Origin: Cupriavidus lacunae
GTDB lineage: Bacteria; Pseudomonadota; Gammaproteobacteria; Burkholderiales; Burkholderiaceae
DNA length: 48,396 nucleotides
Direction: 5' to 3'
Assembly (NCBI RefSeq): GCF_003353055.1
Contig: NZ_QKWJ01000055.1
Location: 859 to 49,254 of the forward strand
This document shows positions 17,084 through 24,921 of this stretch, one piece after another. A program made the translations under genes and the position numbers. Position 1 is the first letter of the stretch. Each line of letters begins with the position of its first letter. Under the pieces are notes generated by a model. The model was not told the origin of the DNA. It ran no database searches and was given only the letters and a program-made list of their open reading frames with translations.

Positions 17084-17542
17084 TCAGTCTCCCTGTTCCG
17101 ATGCCGTCCGGCCGAGACGGCGCAGGTCGTGCCATGCCACCAGCACGAATCCCCCCGCCAGCCCGATGTGCTCGAAGAAGGCGTTCTCCATCATCATCCG
17201 ATCGGGCATCGGCACATTCCAGAACGCGTTGGCCAGGAACGACGCCATCAAGGTGAACGCCGCCAGCGCCAGCGCCCCGACCCAGCGCCAGTATCCTGTC
17301 AGGATCATCGCCGACGCGCCGAGCTCCAGCGCGATGACCAGCGCCGCCATCGGAGCGGCCGGCCCCAGGCCAAAATGGTTCATTTCGGCGATGGCGGCCG
17401 GGAAGTCCAGCGCCTTGGTGAGCCCGCCCTGGAGGTAGGCGGCGCACAGTGCCAGGAGCGCCAGCCACCGGATTGCCGGCGTGGCCAAACGGGCCAGGCC
17501 GGCGCCCGCCGCTGCATGGGGATGCGGGATACGCTCGGTCAT
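17084..17542 (-). CDS. DoxX-family membrane protein
   Basis: A 152-residue protein with the DoxX layout of four membrane helices: LALLALCAAYLQGGLTKALDFP, AALVIALELGASAMILTGYWRW, ALALAAFTLMASFLANAFW and a last helix AGGFVLVAWHDL. The conserved G-x-x-K (GGLTK, helix 1) and LELGASAMIL are family features. DoxX proteins are linked in some organisms to thiosulfate-quinone reductase or redox-stress complexes. The start MTERIPHPH is preferred over longer possibilities that run into the amidohydrolase gene. It lies 16 bases after the amidohydrolase stop and one base before the XapX start. Confidence 0.88.
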   Translation of the reverse strand: MTERIPHPHAAAGAGLARLATPAIRWLALLALCAAYLQGGLTKALDFPAAIAEMNHFGLGPAAPMAALVIALELGASAMILTGYWRWVGALALAAFTLMASFLANAFWNVPMPDRMMMENAFFEHIGLAGGFVLVAWHDLRRLGRTASEQGD

Positions 17543-17558
17543 CGTTGCCGCCTCGCTG

Positions 17559-19430
17559 TCAGAATGCCCAGCAGGAACAGCCGAGCGCGCCCCAGAATTG
17601 CCGGTGGTCGGCAACCGGCACCTGCGCGGCCCAAGCGGCGGCATGGGCGTGGCCATGCACACCGCAACGGCGCGCGCAACCGCATGTCACGCTCAGCGCC
17701 GCGGCTGATTGAACACCCTGGCGGCGCGCCTGATAACCTCCGTACGTCCGCACCGGCGACCAGTCCGGCATGGCTGGAGGGATTTCGGGAGACAGTTTGC
17801 CGAAATCGCCATCGCCATAGACCACCTTGCCGCCGAGCAAGGTCAGTACCGAGGTGATATCCCGGATCTCATCGCCGGGAACGGTGAGGTAGTCGCTCGA
17901 CAGCACGGCCAGGTCCGCAAGCTGGTCAACGGCAATCCGGCCCTTCTTGCCTTCCTCGTTGGAGAACCAGGTATTGGCCTCGGTCCAGAGCCGAAGCGCC
18001 GTCTCACGGTCGAGGAGATTGGCCTGCGGATACAGCGACAGGCCGCCGAGCGTCTTGCCAGTCGTCAGCCATGACAGTGACACCCACGGGTTGTACGAGG
18101 CGACGCGCGTGGCGTCCGTGCCTGCGCCCACCTTGATGCCGCGCTCAAGCATCTGCTTGATCGGCGGCGTGCGCTCTGCCGGCTTTGCGCCATATCGCTC
18201 GACAAAGTACTCGCCCTGGTAGGCCATGCGGTGCTGCACGGCAATGCCGCCGCCCAGCGCCGCAATGCGGTCCATGTTGCGGTCGGTGATTGTCTCGGCG
18301 TGGTCGAAGAACCAGTGCAGGCCGTCGAACGGCATGTCGCGCGCCACTTTTTCGTAGACATCCAGCGCGCGCGAGATGGTCTCGTCGTAGGTGGCATGCA
18401 GTCGCCATGGCCAGCGGTTCTCCACCAGCAGGCGGATCACGGGTTCGAGGTCGGCCTCCATCGACGGGGGCATCTCCGGCCGCGCCACGCGAAAGTCCTC
18501 GAAGTCGGCTGCCGTATAGACCAGCATCTCGCCGGCACCGTTGTGGCGGTAGAGGTCATCGCCCTGGCCTGGTTTGACCTTGGCGGCCCAGGTACGGAAG
18601 TCGTTGAGTTCGTCCTTCGGCTTCTGCGTGAAGAGGTTATAGGCGAGCCGCACGGTGAGCAGGCCCTCCTTGTGAAGTTCCTCGACCACGGCGTAGTCCT
18701 CGGGGTAGTTCTGGTAGCCCCCGCCGGCGTCGATCACGCCTGTCACGCCAAGGCGGTTCACTTCGCGCATGAAATGCCGCGTAGAGTTCTTCTGGTACTC
18801 GGGCGGCAGCCTGGGTCCCTTGGCCAGCGTAGCGTACAGGATGGTCGCGTTGGGCTGGGCCAGCAGCAAGCCGGTCGGGTTGCCCTGGGCGTCGCGCACA
18901 ATCTCGCCGCCGGGAGGCTCAGGGGTGTCCTTGTTGTAACCCACGGCGCGCAGCGCGGCTCCATTCAGGAGTGCGCGATCGTACAGATGCAGAACGAACA
19001 CCGGCGTATCCGGCGCCGCCGCGTTCAGCTCTTCGATGGTCGGGAGGCGCTTCTCAACGAACTGGTGTTCAGTGAAGCCGCCCACCACGCGCACCCAGTG
19101 CGGGGCCGGCGTGCGCAAGACCTGATCCTTGAGCATGCGCATGGCGTCGGCCAGCGAGCCCACGCCGTCCCAGCGCAGTTCCATGTTGTAGTTCAGGCCG
19201 CCGCGGATGATGTGCATGTGGCTGTCGATCAACCCCGGGATCACGCGCCGGCCTCCGAGGTCAATCACTGTCACGGAGTTGTCACCGAGGGGCATGACGT
19301 CCTGCTTGCTGCCCACGGCCATGAACTTGCCGCCGCGGATGCCTACGGCCTCCGCTTGGGGTCGTTGTGGATCCAGCGTGGTGAAGCGGCCATTCACCAG
19401 GATCAGATCGGGCTTCTCTGAGAGAGACAT
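17559..19430 (-). CDS. Amidohydrolase (YtcJ-like metal-dependent hydrolase)
   Basis: A 623-residue member of the amidohydrolase superfamily, YtcJ/amidohydrolase 3 type. The N-terminal part holds VIPGLIDSHMHIIRGGLN (HxH metal motif), a central RWPWRLHATYDETI and HWFFDHAETI supply further His ligands, and GIKVGAGTDATRVASYNPW provides the metal-binding Asp. The C-terminal tail, about the last 45 residues, is rich in Cys and His (CGCARRCGVHGHAH, and the end LGCSCWAF), an extension that may bind a metal. There is no signal peptide. It is the first intact gene of the operon with DoxX, XapX and DUF1275; the substrate is probably an amide or cyclic amide, but this is inference. Confidence 0.88.
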   Translation of the reverse strand: MSLSEKPDLILVNGRFTTLDPQRPQAEAVGIRGGKFMAVGSKQDVMPLGDNSVTVIDLGGRRVIPGLIDSHMHIIRGGLNYNMELRWDGVGSLADAMRMLKDQVLRTPAPHWVRVVGGFTEHQFVEKRLPTIEELNAAAPDTPVFVLHLYDRALLNGAALRAVGYNKDTPEPPGGEIVRDAQGNPTGLLLAQPNATILYATLAKGPRLPPEYQKNSTRHFMREVNRLGVTGVIDAGGGYQNYPEDYAVVEELHKEGLLTVRLAYNLFTQKPKDELNDFRTWAAKVKPGQGDDLYRHNGAGEMLVYTAADFEDFRVARPEMPPSMEADLEPVIRLLVENRWPWRLHATYDETISRALDVYEKVARDMPFDGLHWFFDHAETITDRNMDRIAALGGGIAVQHRMAYQGEYFVERYGAKPAERTPPIKQMLERGIKVGAGTDATRVASYNPWVSLSWLTTGKTLGGLSLYPQANLLDRETALRLWTEANTWFSNEEGKKGRIAVDQLADLAVLSSDYLTVPGDEIRDITSVLTLLGGKVVYGDGDFGKLSPEIPPAMPDWSPVRTYGGYQARRQGVQSAAALSVTCGCARRCGVHGHAHAAAWAAQVPVADHRQFWGALGCSCWAF

Positions 19431-19511
19431 CGCAATCGCTCCTGCCGGCCGGCGGCGTCATGCCGCGCGGCCGGAGTCGGGGATATCGAAAGAGGGTGAG
19501 AGGGCTGCCGA

Positions 19512-19652
19512 TCAACCGGCCGGCACCGCAGGCACGATCTCATGGGTACCACTGGCGCGCCGTGGCGCCTTGTGCACCATGGTGTAGGCGTAATCCACGC
19601 CCATCCCATATGCGCCAGAATGCTCCTTGACCAGCTTCATCACCGCGTCATA
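19512..19652 (-). pseudogene. C-terminal remnant of an isochorismatase-like hydrolase
   Basis: The last 46 codons before a stop read YDAVMKLVKEHSGAYGMGV, then YAYTMVHKAPRRASGTHEIV. This is closely similar to the C-terminus of the intact isochorismatase-like protein at 21996-22682, which has DALMSVVREHSGAYGMGV and YAYTMVHKAPQRAVGPHEIL. The catalytic Asp and Cys parts are gone. A separate ATG frame near 19675 (SDRDVFPG) lies out of frame with it, so the join is broken. Its place just ahead of the amidohydrolase gene suggests the ancestral operon began with such a hydrolase. Confidence 0.75.
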
Positions 19653-20109
19653 CCCGGGAAGACGTCGCGGTCGCTCATGATGGTCTCCAGTCGACGACAG
19701 CAAGCGACCGTCCCGCGCCGGCTAACGGGCGGGCACGGACCTTGGCGAGTTCAAAAACGAGCGTGGGCCAGGCAACGCTTCACTACTATAGAAAGTCACG
19801 AGGATGGCGGGTCGTTTTTTTGGGCTTGCGGCGAACAGTCTGGCTGCTTGTGGCAAACACTCGCTTGTACCGGACGCCAATCGCTGCGAGCTCAAAGAAC
19901 CCGGCTATTGGGAATGAACAGCCATCTCGTACATCAGGGCACGCGGCTCGGCGGCACAGGCCGACTGACCAACTACCGGACCGTCTTCGGTCTGCGCCGC
20001 GACGAGCCGCTGGCTTATGGACTCGCGCTTGACCCGGCAATCCTCCTTCTGAATAATCATAGATGCCCGGATCAGGGTCCGGCATGACGACGTGGTGTGT
20101 TGAGAGATC
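19653..20109. other. Gap upstream of the PaaI thioesterase gene
   Basis: About 455 bases between a minus-strand relic and a plus-strand gene. Open frames here match nothing I recognise. An AT-rich patch at about 19785-19815 could carry a promoter, but no pair of elements is assigned. Confidence 0.3.
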
Positions 20110-20619
20110 ATGGGCGATAAATCCAGCAAGCAGACTATCGAATACGGCATCGTACCCGTCGACGTGATGGCATCGATGTCGGGGCTCGATTTTGTCCGCG
20201 CGATCTTCGCGGGACGATTGCCGGAGCCGCCGATCATGCAGACGGTCGAGCCGTTCGACTGCACGGCTGAGCCCGGCGCCGTGGTGATTCACAGCGTGCC
20301 GGGTCTGCGCCACTACAATCCGATCGGCTCGGTGCATGGCGGCTACGCCGCGATCCTCCTGGATTCCGCGATGGGGCTCGCGGTGCAGAGCACGCTTCCC
20401 GCGGGCACTGGCTACACCACGCTGGAATTCAAGATCTCATTCGTGCGCGGCATGAGTGAGACGAGCGGCGTGATCCGCACCGAGGGCCGCGTGCTCAACG
20501 CCGGCCGCCGCGTCGCCACTGCCGAGGCGCGCATCACCGATGCAACAGACCGGCTGCTTGCGCATGCGACGACAACGTGCCTTGTGTTCGAGATTCCGAG
20601 GGGGAACGCGACAGGCTGA
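20110..20619 (+). CDS. PaaI-family hot-dog thioesterase
   Basis: A 169-residue hot-dog-fold protein of the PaaI group. The active-site segment is IGSVHGGYAAILLDSAMG (His76 and Asp85 region) followed by TTLEFKISFVRGM and VLNAGRRVATAEARITD, the standard second half of the fold. Enzymes of this group hydrolyse acyl-CoA thioesters of aromatic or short-chain acids. GAGAG lies just upstream of the ATG. The gene converges with the TrmB gene, with no obvious partner nearby, so the acyl group remains unknown. Confidence 0.85.
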   Translation: MGDKSSKQTIEYGIVPVDVMASMSGLDFVRAIFAGRLPEPPIMQTVEPFDCTAEPGAVVIHSVPGLRHYNPIGSVHGGYAAILLDSAMGLAVQSTLPAGTGYTTLEFKISFVRGMSETSGVIRTEGRVLNAGRRVATAEARITDATDRLLAHATTTCLVFEIPRGNATG

Positions 20620-20656
20620 GGTTGAATTGGAGACCTTTGCCGACGTTACGAAGGGC

Positions 20657-21403
20657 TTAGCTAGCACTGACTGGAGCACTGACGCTCCAAAGTATTTCGA
20701 AGAGGCTCATCTGAAAAGCAAAGAACTCCGGGCTTTGGATCGACAGTGCGTAGTGTTCGGCGCGTGAGGAAATGATGGACACTTTGTCGTCGAACAGATA
20801 AGTTGTCACACCGATTTCAAAGTCCTCCGGTGCGCACCGGAGTTCTCGCCGGTCTTTTTTTGACGATCGCCATAAATCCCGAGAATCGCCCGGCCCAGTA
20901 CGAATGACGCGCATATTGATCCCCGCCTTCGCGCGACGGGCTACAAGATCATTGATGAATTCAAAGCCTGGGGTACGGAACAGTTCGCTGTTAGACATGA
21001 TCGCGCTGACTTCCTTCGATTGACATTCCAGCGTTTCACTCATGACAGTCTTGATGCCCTCCATTCCCGAGAAAAATCTGACTTTCGGTTTTCCTCCAGA
21101 GGAATTGTGAATGGAGCGGAGTTGAGGGAGAACCTCCTGAATGATCTGACGCTGAGATTCGATCTTGCGTAACAGCATGATCGGATCCTGTGGAATGACA
21201 TAAGAGCGCGCGCCTTTCTGGATCGTCGATACGAAGCCCGACGCTGCGAGCCGGTCCAGCACTTCGTAGGCATTAGTTCGCCCGATACCTGCTTTTTGTG
21301 CGATTGCAGCAACAGTTGCTTCGCCCAGTTCCAGTGAGGCGAGGTAAAAGTCGGCCTTGTGGCCATCAATGCCCGCCGCTTGCAGCATTTCAACCATGTT
21401 CAT
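20657..21403 (-). CDS. TrmB-family transcriptional regulator
   Basis: A 248-residue TrmB-type regulator. Residues 5-65 form the winged helix: DGHKADFYLASLELGEATVAAIAQKAGI, then GRTNAYEVLDRLAASGFVST. A helical linker follows (LLRKIESQRQIIQEVLPQLR), then an effector domain with VRFFSGMEGIKTVM and FDDKVSIISSRAEHYALSIQSPEF. The family is common in archaea and scattered in bacteria, where members respond to sugars or other ligands. The base composition is visibly more AT-rich than its neighbours, which hints at acquisition. It is separated from the small overlapping frame upstream by 15 bases, so it appears to be the last gene of the CMD-isochorismatase-XapX operon and may control it. Confidence 0.8.
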   Translation of the reverse strand: MNMVEMLQAAGIDGHKADFYLASLELGEATVAAIAQKAGIGRTNAYEVLDRLAASGFVSTIQKGARSYVIPQDPIMLLRKIESQRQIIQEVLPQLRSIHNSSGGKPKVRFFSGMEGIKTVMSETLECQSKEVSAIMSNSELFRTPGFEFINDLVARRAKAGINMRVIRTGPGDSRDLWRSSKKDRRELRCAPEDFEIGVTTYLFDDKVSIISSRAEHYALSIQSPEFFAFQMSLFEILWSVSAPVSAS

Positions 21404-21418
21404 GGATCGGATCCTCTG

Positions 21419-21607
21419 CTAGTCGACGCTCCAGATTTGAGGCGAATGGCACACCTGGCTCGCTCGGGGTGCCGCGCCGACCCCAAGAGGGACTACCGCC
21501 ATTACCGGACCGTAAGCTAGACAAAATGTGGCCCATTGCCAGCCGTATTTTAGCTCCACCCCAATGTAGTCCGAGATAGCGGCCGGTGTTTTGGCGGAGG
21601 CAATCAT
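21419..21607 (-). CDS. Small overlapping ORF, possibly a gene remnant
   Basis: A 62-residue frame whose ATG overlaps the XapX stop codon (ATGA), the sign of a coupled gene. It reads MIASAKTPAAISDYIGVELK, then YGWQWATFCLAYGPVMAVVP and a Pro/Ala/Gly-rich tail. The YGWQWATFCLAYGPVMAV stretch is hydrophobic enough for a membrane helix. I do not recognise a family. The sequence could be the end of a membrane transporter truncated to a relic, or a genuine small membrane protein. Confidence 0.35.
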   Translation of the reverse strand: MIASAKTPAAISDYIGVELKYGWQWATFCLAYGPVMAVVPLGVGAAPRASQVCHSPQIWSVD

Positions 21608-21894
21608 GCGCGGGTCTCCTCGTTCTTTGCCGTCTTGCGAACAGCCATAGTGCCGGAGACGCCTTGCTGCAATGTGCCGGACGCTGCGATCGCGTCGTCT
21701 GATGCGCGCTTCACGGCAGAGTGGATGGCGCCACGGAAATATTGTTGACTGATCGGTATGAACTGCTCTCCGGCAAGCATGCCGAGCAGGCCGACCAGTG
21801 CAACGAGCGGCGGAGCCGGCGACCGTACGCCGATCAGGTAGTAGATGACGCCGACCAGAACGCCGGCACCCAATGAGAACAGATAGATTTTCAT
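21604..21894 (-). CDS. XapX-domain membrane protein (second copy)
   Basis: A 96-residue paralogue of the XapX protein at 16786-17082. The first 50 residues match it closely: MKIYLFSLGAGVLVGVIYYL, then GVRSPAPPLVALVGLLGMLAGEQ. The C-terminal half differs (SQQYFRGAIHSAVKRASDD), so the two copies share only the membrane domain. The start at 21894 is chosen by alignment with the other copy; the frame is open ten codons upstream. It lies 101 bases downstream of the isochorismatase-like gene and runs into the small frame that precedes the TrmB regulator. Confidence 0.8.
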   Translation of the reverse strand: MKIYLFSLGAGVLVGVIYYLIGVRSPAPPLVALVGLLGMLAGEQFIPISQQYFRGAIHSAVKRASDDAIAASGTLQQGVSGTMAVRKTAKNEETRA

Positions 21895-21995
21895 CGGCAC
21901 ATTTCTCTTGCAGTTTCTGGGCACGACGGTCCGGCCACGCCATTAGGCGGTATGGGGCCGGACGCGGGCCATCAAATGAGACGGAGGGCCGCCGA

Positions 21996-22682
21996 TTACT
22001 TTGCCGGAACCGGAGGCAAGATCTCGTGAGGGCCCACCGCTCGCTGTGGGGCTTTGTGCACCATGGTGTAGGCGTAGTCGACGCCCATTCCGTATGCGCC
22101 GGAGTGCTCCCTGACTACGCTCATGAGGGCGTCATATGTATCGCGACGCGCCCAGTCGCGCTGCCATTCGAGTGCCACCTGTTGCCACGTCACGGGTACG
22201 ACGCCGGCCTGGATCATGCGCTGCATGCCGAAGTCATGTCCTTCCTTCGTAATGCCGCCCGAGGCGTCGGCCACCATATAGATCTCGTACCCGGCTCCGG
22301 CCATGGCGCTGAGCGCGAAGGTGTTGTTGCAAACCTCCGTCCACAAGCCCGAGACCACGATCTTCCTGCGACCGTTCGCTGCCAGCGCGTCACGAACCTT
22401 CTGGTCGTCCCACGAATTCATCGAGGTGCGCTCGAGCAGGGGCTGGCCGGGGAAAACGTCGAGCAGTTCCGGGTAGGTGAATCCCGAGAAGCTTTGCGTT
22501 TCAACGGTCGTGATGGTGGTTGGGATGTTGAAGATCTTCGCTGCCCTGGCGAGGCCAACGACGTTGTTCTTCAGCACCTGCCGGTCCATGGACTGGACGC
22601 CGAATGCCATCTGCGGCTGGTGGTCAATGAAAATCAACTGGCTGTTTTGCGGGGTCAGTACTTCAAGCTTGGGATTGCTCAT
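21996..22682 (-). CDS. Isochorismatase-like cysteine hydrolase (YcaC-type)
   Basis: A 228-residue cysteine hydrolase of the isochorismatase superfamily, YcaC-like branch. The catalytic Asp is Asp20 in LIFIDHQPQMAFGV, and the nucleophile is Cys118 in SGLWTEVCNNTFALSAM, within the typical VCNN context. The usual Lys of this triad is not at its expected place: Arg85 (LLERTSMNSW) sits there, worth checking. The C-terminal 50 residues match the relic at 19512-19652. Members act on small amides or enol ethers. It is preceded by a CMD/AhpD-like gene (26 bases) and followed by XapX. Confidence 0.88.
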   Translation of the reverse strand: MSNPKLEVLTPQNSQLIFIDHQPQMAFGVQSMDRQVLKNNVVGLARAAKIFNIPTTITTVETQSFSGFTYPELLDVFPGQPLLERTSMNSWDDQKVRDALAANGRRKIVVSGLWTEVCNNTFALSAMAGAGYEIYMVADASGGITKEGHDFGMQRMIQAGVVPVTWQQVALEWQRDWARRDTYDALMSVVREHSGAYGMGVDYAYTMVHKAPQRAVGPHEILPPVPAK

Positions 22683-22708
22683 GATGGGATCCTGTCAGGG
22701 TGTAACGG

Positions 22709-23050
22709 TTAGGCTTGCTTCAGCGCGTCGATGGCATCCAGCACGTGTGTGCTGTACGTCATGGCGGCGCCGGCGTTCAGGTTGATGGCGACGCCGAGCG
22801 CCTCTGCGATCTCTTCGTCGGACACACCGAGCTTGACTGCCTCGGCTGCATGGAAGGCGATGCAACCATCGCAGCGCGTGGTGACTGCGACGGCCAGCGC
22901 GATGAGTTCACGCGTCTTCGCGCCGAGTTGCTCGGTTTTGGCGCCCGCACCAGCGATAAGCCCAAAACCGCGAATAGTGTCCGGCGTGCGCGTTGACAGT
23001 TCTTTGAGGCGAGAACTGATGTCCTGTATTTCCTGTTTCCACTCAAGCAT
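22709..23050 (-). CDS. CMD/AhpD-like carboxymuconolactone decarboxylase family protein
   Basis: A 113-residue small member of the AhpD/CMD family. The motif is Cys60-Asp-Gly-Cys63 with His67 (TTRCDGCIAFHAAEA), then VKLGVSDEEIAEALGVAINLNAGAAMTYS. It is much shorter than the 179-residue homologue at 6754-7293 and is not a close copy. The CxxC plus His arrangement supports peroxidase or electrophile detoxification. It is the first gene after a strong promoter (23193-23222) and opens the operon with isochorismatase-like, XapX and TrmB genes. Confidence 0.88.
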   Translation of the reverse strand: MLEWKQEIQDISSRLKELSTRTPDTIRGFGLIAGAGAKTEQLGAKTRELIALAVAVTTRCDGCIAFHAAEAVKLGVSDEEIAEALGVAINLNAGAAMTYSTHVLDAIDALKQA

Positions 23051-23192
23051 GGGATGACTCCGTGAGATGACTTCGAAAGGGATGTTTGTGGCCTGGTCCG
23101 GCAGCTCGCGTCGGCGCGTGCAAAGCGCGCGACGGTTGCGTCGAGCTACCGGTTACGTTCAACGCTGGATGCAGAACGAGATCACGAGGTCC

Positions 23193-23222
23193 ATCCTAGG
23201 AGTCGGACATTTGACTGTCAAA
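23193..23222 (-). promoter_or_regulatory. Sigma-70-type promoter with overlapping palindrome
   Basis: Read on the minus strand, TTGACA (23221-23216) and TAGGAT (23198-23193) are separated by exactly 17 bases. The -35 hexamer matches the consensus fully and the -10 four of six. The palindrome TTTGACAGTCAAA (23210-23222, minus strand) overlaps the -35 box, an excellent position for a repressor site. Transcription would start about 10 bases downstream and read the CMD-isochorismatase-XapX operon after a leader of about 135 bases. Confidence 0.6.
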
Positions 23223-23685
23223 GCTGCACGCATCAACTTCCATAAATAACATTTAACTATATGATTGATAACGATAATATGTGTACTATAGTGGCGAACG
23301 AAACGGCATGAAGTGCGTTCACAGGCGTTGGGGGACGAGCGATGCATGAGACCGGCGTCGACAAACCGCGGGTTTCACGCAAGCAGATCCCGCGACGACT
23401 GATACGCCCACGAAGGCGTAAGAATTGTTGAGCCTGGAGGGCTCCGGCTTGGTCGCTTGGGTATTGCGAGATGTGCAGAGAATCGACGGGCCGGACGCAT
23501 CGACGTAGGACACTCGGTCATCGTCATCGCCGTACGCGATGACTGGGGCGTTGGGTGTGCGCCGTCGATTGAGATCGACACCTCGGCATTGAACGATTGC
23601 CACGTAGTTTGGGCATCTGCGGGTAACAGCAACTCAGAGCCGGATCAACGACGCCCATCCTGATTCTCGTGCTAAGCGGAAGACT
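23223..23685. other. AT-rich intergenic region
   Basis: The first 70 bases (to about 23290) are unusually AT-rich for this window (CATTTAACTATATGATTG), typical of an upstream activator or H-NS-type binding region. The rest (23300-23685) holds open frames on both strands without a recognisable domain. Confidence 0.3.
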
Positions 23686-23787
23686 TCATAAGGTAAGCAT
23701 TCGCGCGACTACGGTTGCAAGGGTTCCACTTACCAAACATAAGCCTACCCAGCCCGCCAGGATAAACACGCTATCTCGTAAGCGCAT
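23686..23787 (-). CDS. Possible small membrane protein (33 residues)
   Basis: A short frame reading MRLRDSVFILAGWVGLCLVS followed by GTLATVVARMLTL: one hydrophobic helix with a basic cap, as in many small single-span proteins. GGAG lies about 8 bases before the ATG. The frame is open further upstream but there is no support for a longer protein. Evidence is limited to composition and the ribosome site. Confidence 0.4.
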   Translation of the reverse strand: MRLRDSVFILAGWVGLCLVSGTLATVVARMLTL

Positions 23788-23933
23788 CTTGCACTCCAAT
23801 TCAGATTCTTCCAGGCCGAAAATGAGAGCTACGGAAAGCCTCTCACCTCGGCTCGGTCCGAAATCATCGTCACGCGTTCTCGCCCTCGCTGAAGACATCG
23901 AACTGTCCCTGGGCCTCTCATCGCCGGATATGG

Positions 23934-24260
23934 CTACGCGATCGACGTCTCGATGCTGTGTTCCGGCGGCGCCGACGGACCGGTTCGATCCCAGCCGGAA
24001 AGTGTGCGGATTGATTCTGCCGATGGGCCAGCCTGCTCGCCGGGAGCAGCCTCAGTGCCAATGTCCGGCCCGCAAGCCGGCGATGCCGATACTCCGGTAA
24101 GGTCGCGTCCCGCGACGATCCGTGCGGCGTCGGCAAATGGGTCAGCGCTGTCGCGGCGTGTGCCGTCTTTGGGCTCCGCGGCCTGGGCGAGGCCGGCCGC
24201 CAGGGCAGCGGCAAAAGTACCCGCGATCAGCAGAGTCTTCAAAGGGTGCAGTTTGTTCAT
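23934..24260 (-). CDS. Small exported protein with an internal two-copy repeat
   Basis: A 108-residue protein. Residues 1-27 are a signal peptide (LKTLLIAGTFAAALAAGLAQA), so it is exported to the periplasm or beyond. The mature part has two copies of a repeat: RIVAGRDLTGVSA and RTLSGWDRTGPSA, about 30 residues apart. It also has DSADPFADAA, similar to the DPFTDGA motif of the small protein at 27053-27274. I do not recognise a family. The start at 24260 has GGAG 8 bases upstream; a longer frame gives no signal peptide. Confidence 0.55.
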   Translation of the reverse strand: MNKLHPLKTLLIAGTFAAALAAGLAQAAEPKDGTRRDSADPFADAARIVAGRDLTGVSASPACGPDIGTEAAPGEQAGPSAESIRTLSGWDRTGPSAPPEHSIETSIA

Positions 24261-24354
24261 GATGCTCTCCGGCATTCCGGTGATGTGGAAACGATCGGAA
24301 ACTGACGATCGTGTGTCCGCTGCACGTGCGTGCGGCGCATGTCGAGTCACCCGT

Positions 24355-24621
24355 TCAGCCTCCACCATACAGCGCGTTCAAACGGTCCAACGTGCCATCC
24401 TTCTGAGCACGGATCAGCTCCTGACGAACCTCTTCGCGGGTCTTTCCCATCGGAGCCGGGCGAGCCGTCGTCGGCATCGGGGCCTGACCTGCGGCCGGGG
24501 CCGCCTGCGACACCGTGGTGCCGTTTTCGTCGGGGCCGGCAGCCACGTCCATGTCTGCGGCATACACGTGCGCAGCCGCCAGTGCGAGGGTAGCGGCAGC
24601 AATCAGTCTGAAATGTTTCAT
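24355..24621 (-). CDS. DUF4148-family exported protein
   Basis: An 88-residue protein with a signal peptide (MKHFRLIAAATLALAAAHVY plus A) and a short C-terminal DUF4148 block, TREEVRQELIRAQKDGTLDR followed by LNALYGGG. The family is a hallmark of Burkholderiales: dozens of small exported proteins of this type occur per genome, function unknown. It precedes the two-repeat protein by about 95 bases on the same strand. The region 24622-24921 downstream of the cyclase contains no other supported gene. Confidence 0.8.
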   Translation of the reverse strand: MKHFRLIAAATLALAAAHVYAADMDVAAGPDENGTTVSQAAPAAGQAPMPTTARPAPMGKTREEVRQELIRAQKDGTLDRLNALYGGG

Positions 24622-24921
24622 GACAATCTCCAATGCAGTGCAATCAGGAATCCAAAGTCCTATCTGGCAAGTGTGGCGCTCTGGTACGTCGCGTCGCACG
24701 AGTGGCAGGGATCTCTTCGCTCCTTGCCAGGCGTCCGGCGTACACCAGTCAAACCACGGCAACGTCCGTCTTATTCCCGATGCGCACGTTTGGTAGCGTC
24801 CCGCGTCCCGACAGCGGTTCTGCCGATACTGAGGCAAGCGGTGAGGTCATCCGGACAGGGGTTGCTGCGCCGATCAACGTCTTGACATCGGTGGCCGGTG
24901 ACCGTGGCGCGGAGGGGGTAG

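Noticed and set aside
18231..19421. 396-codon plus-strand frame opposite the amidohydrolase
   Set aside because: His/Val-rich antisense shadow; the opposite strand holds an intact amidohydrolase with metal motifs.
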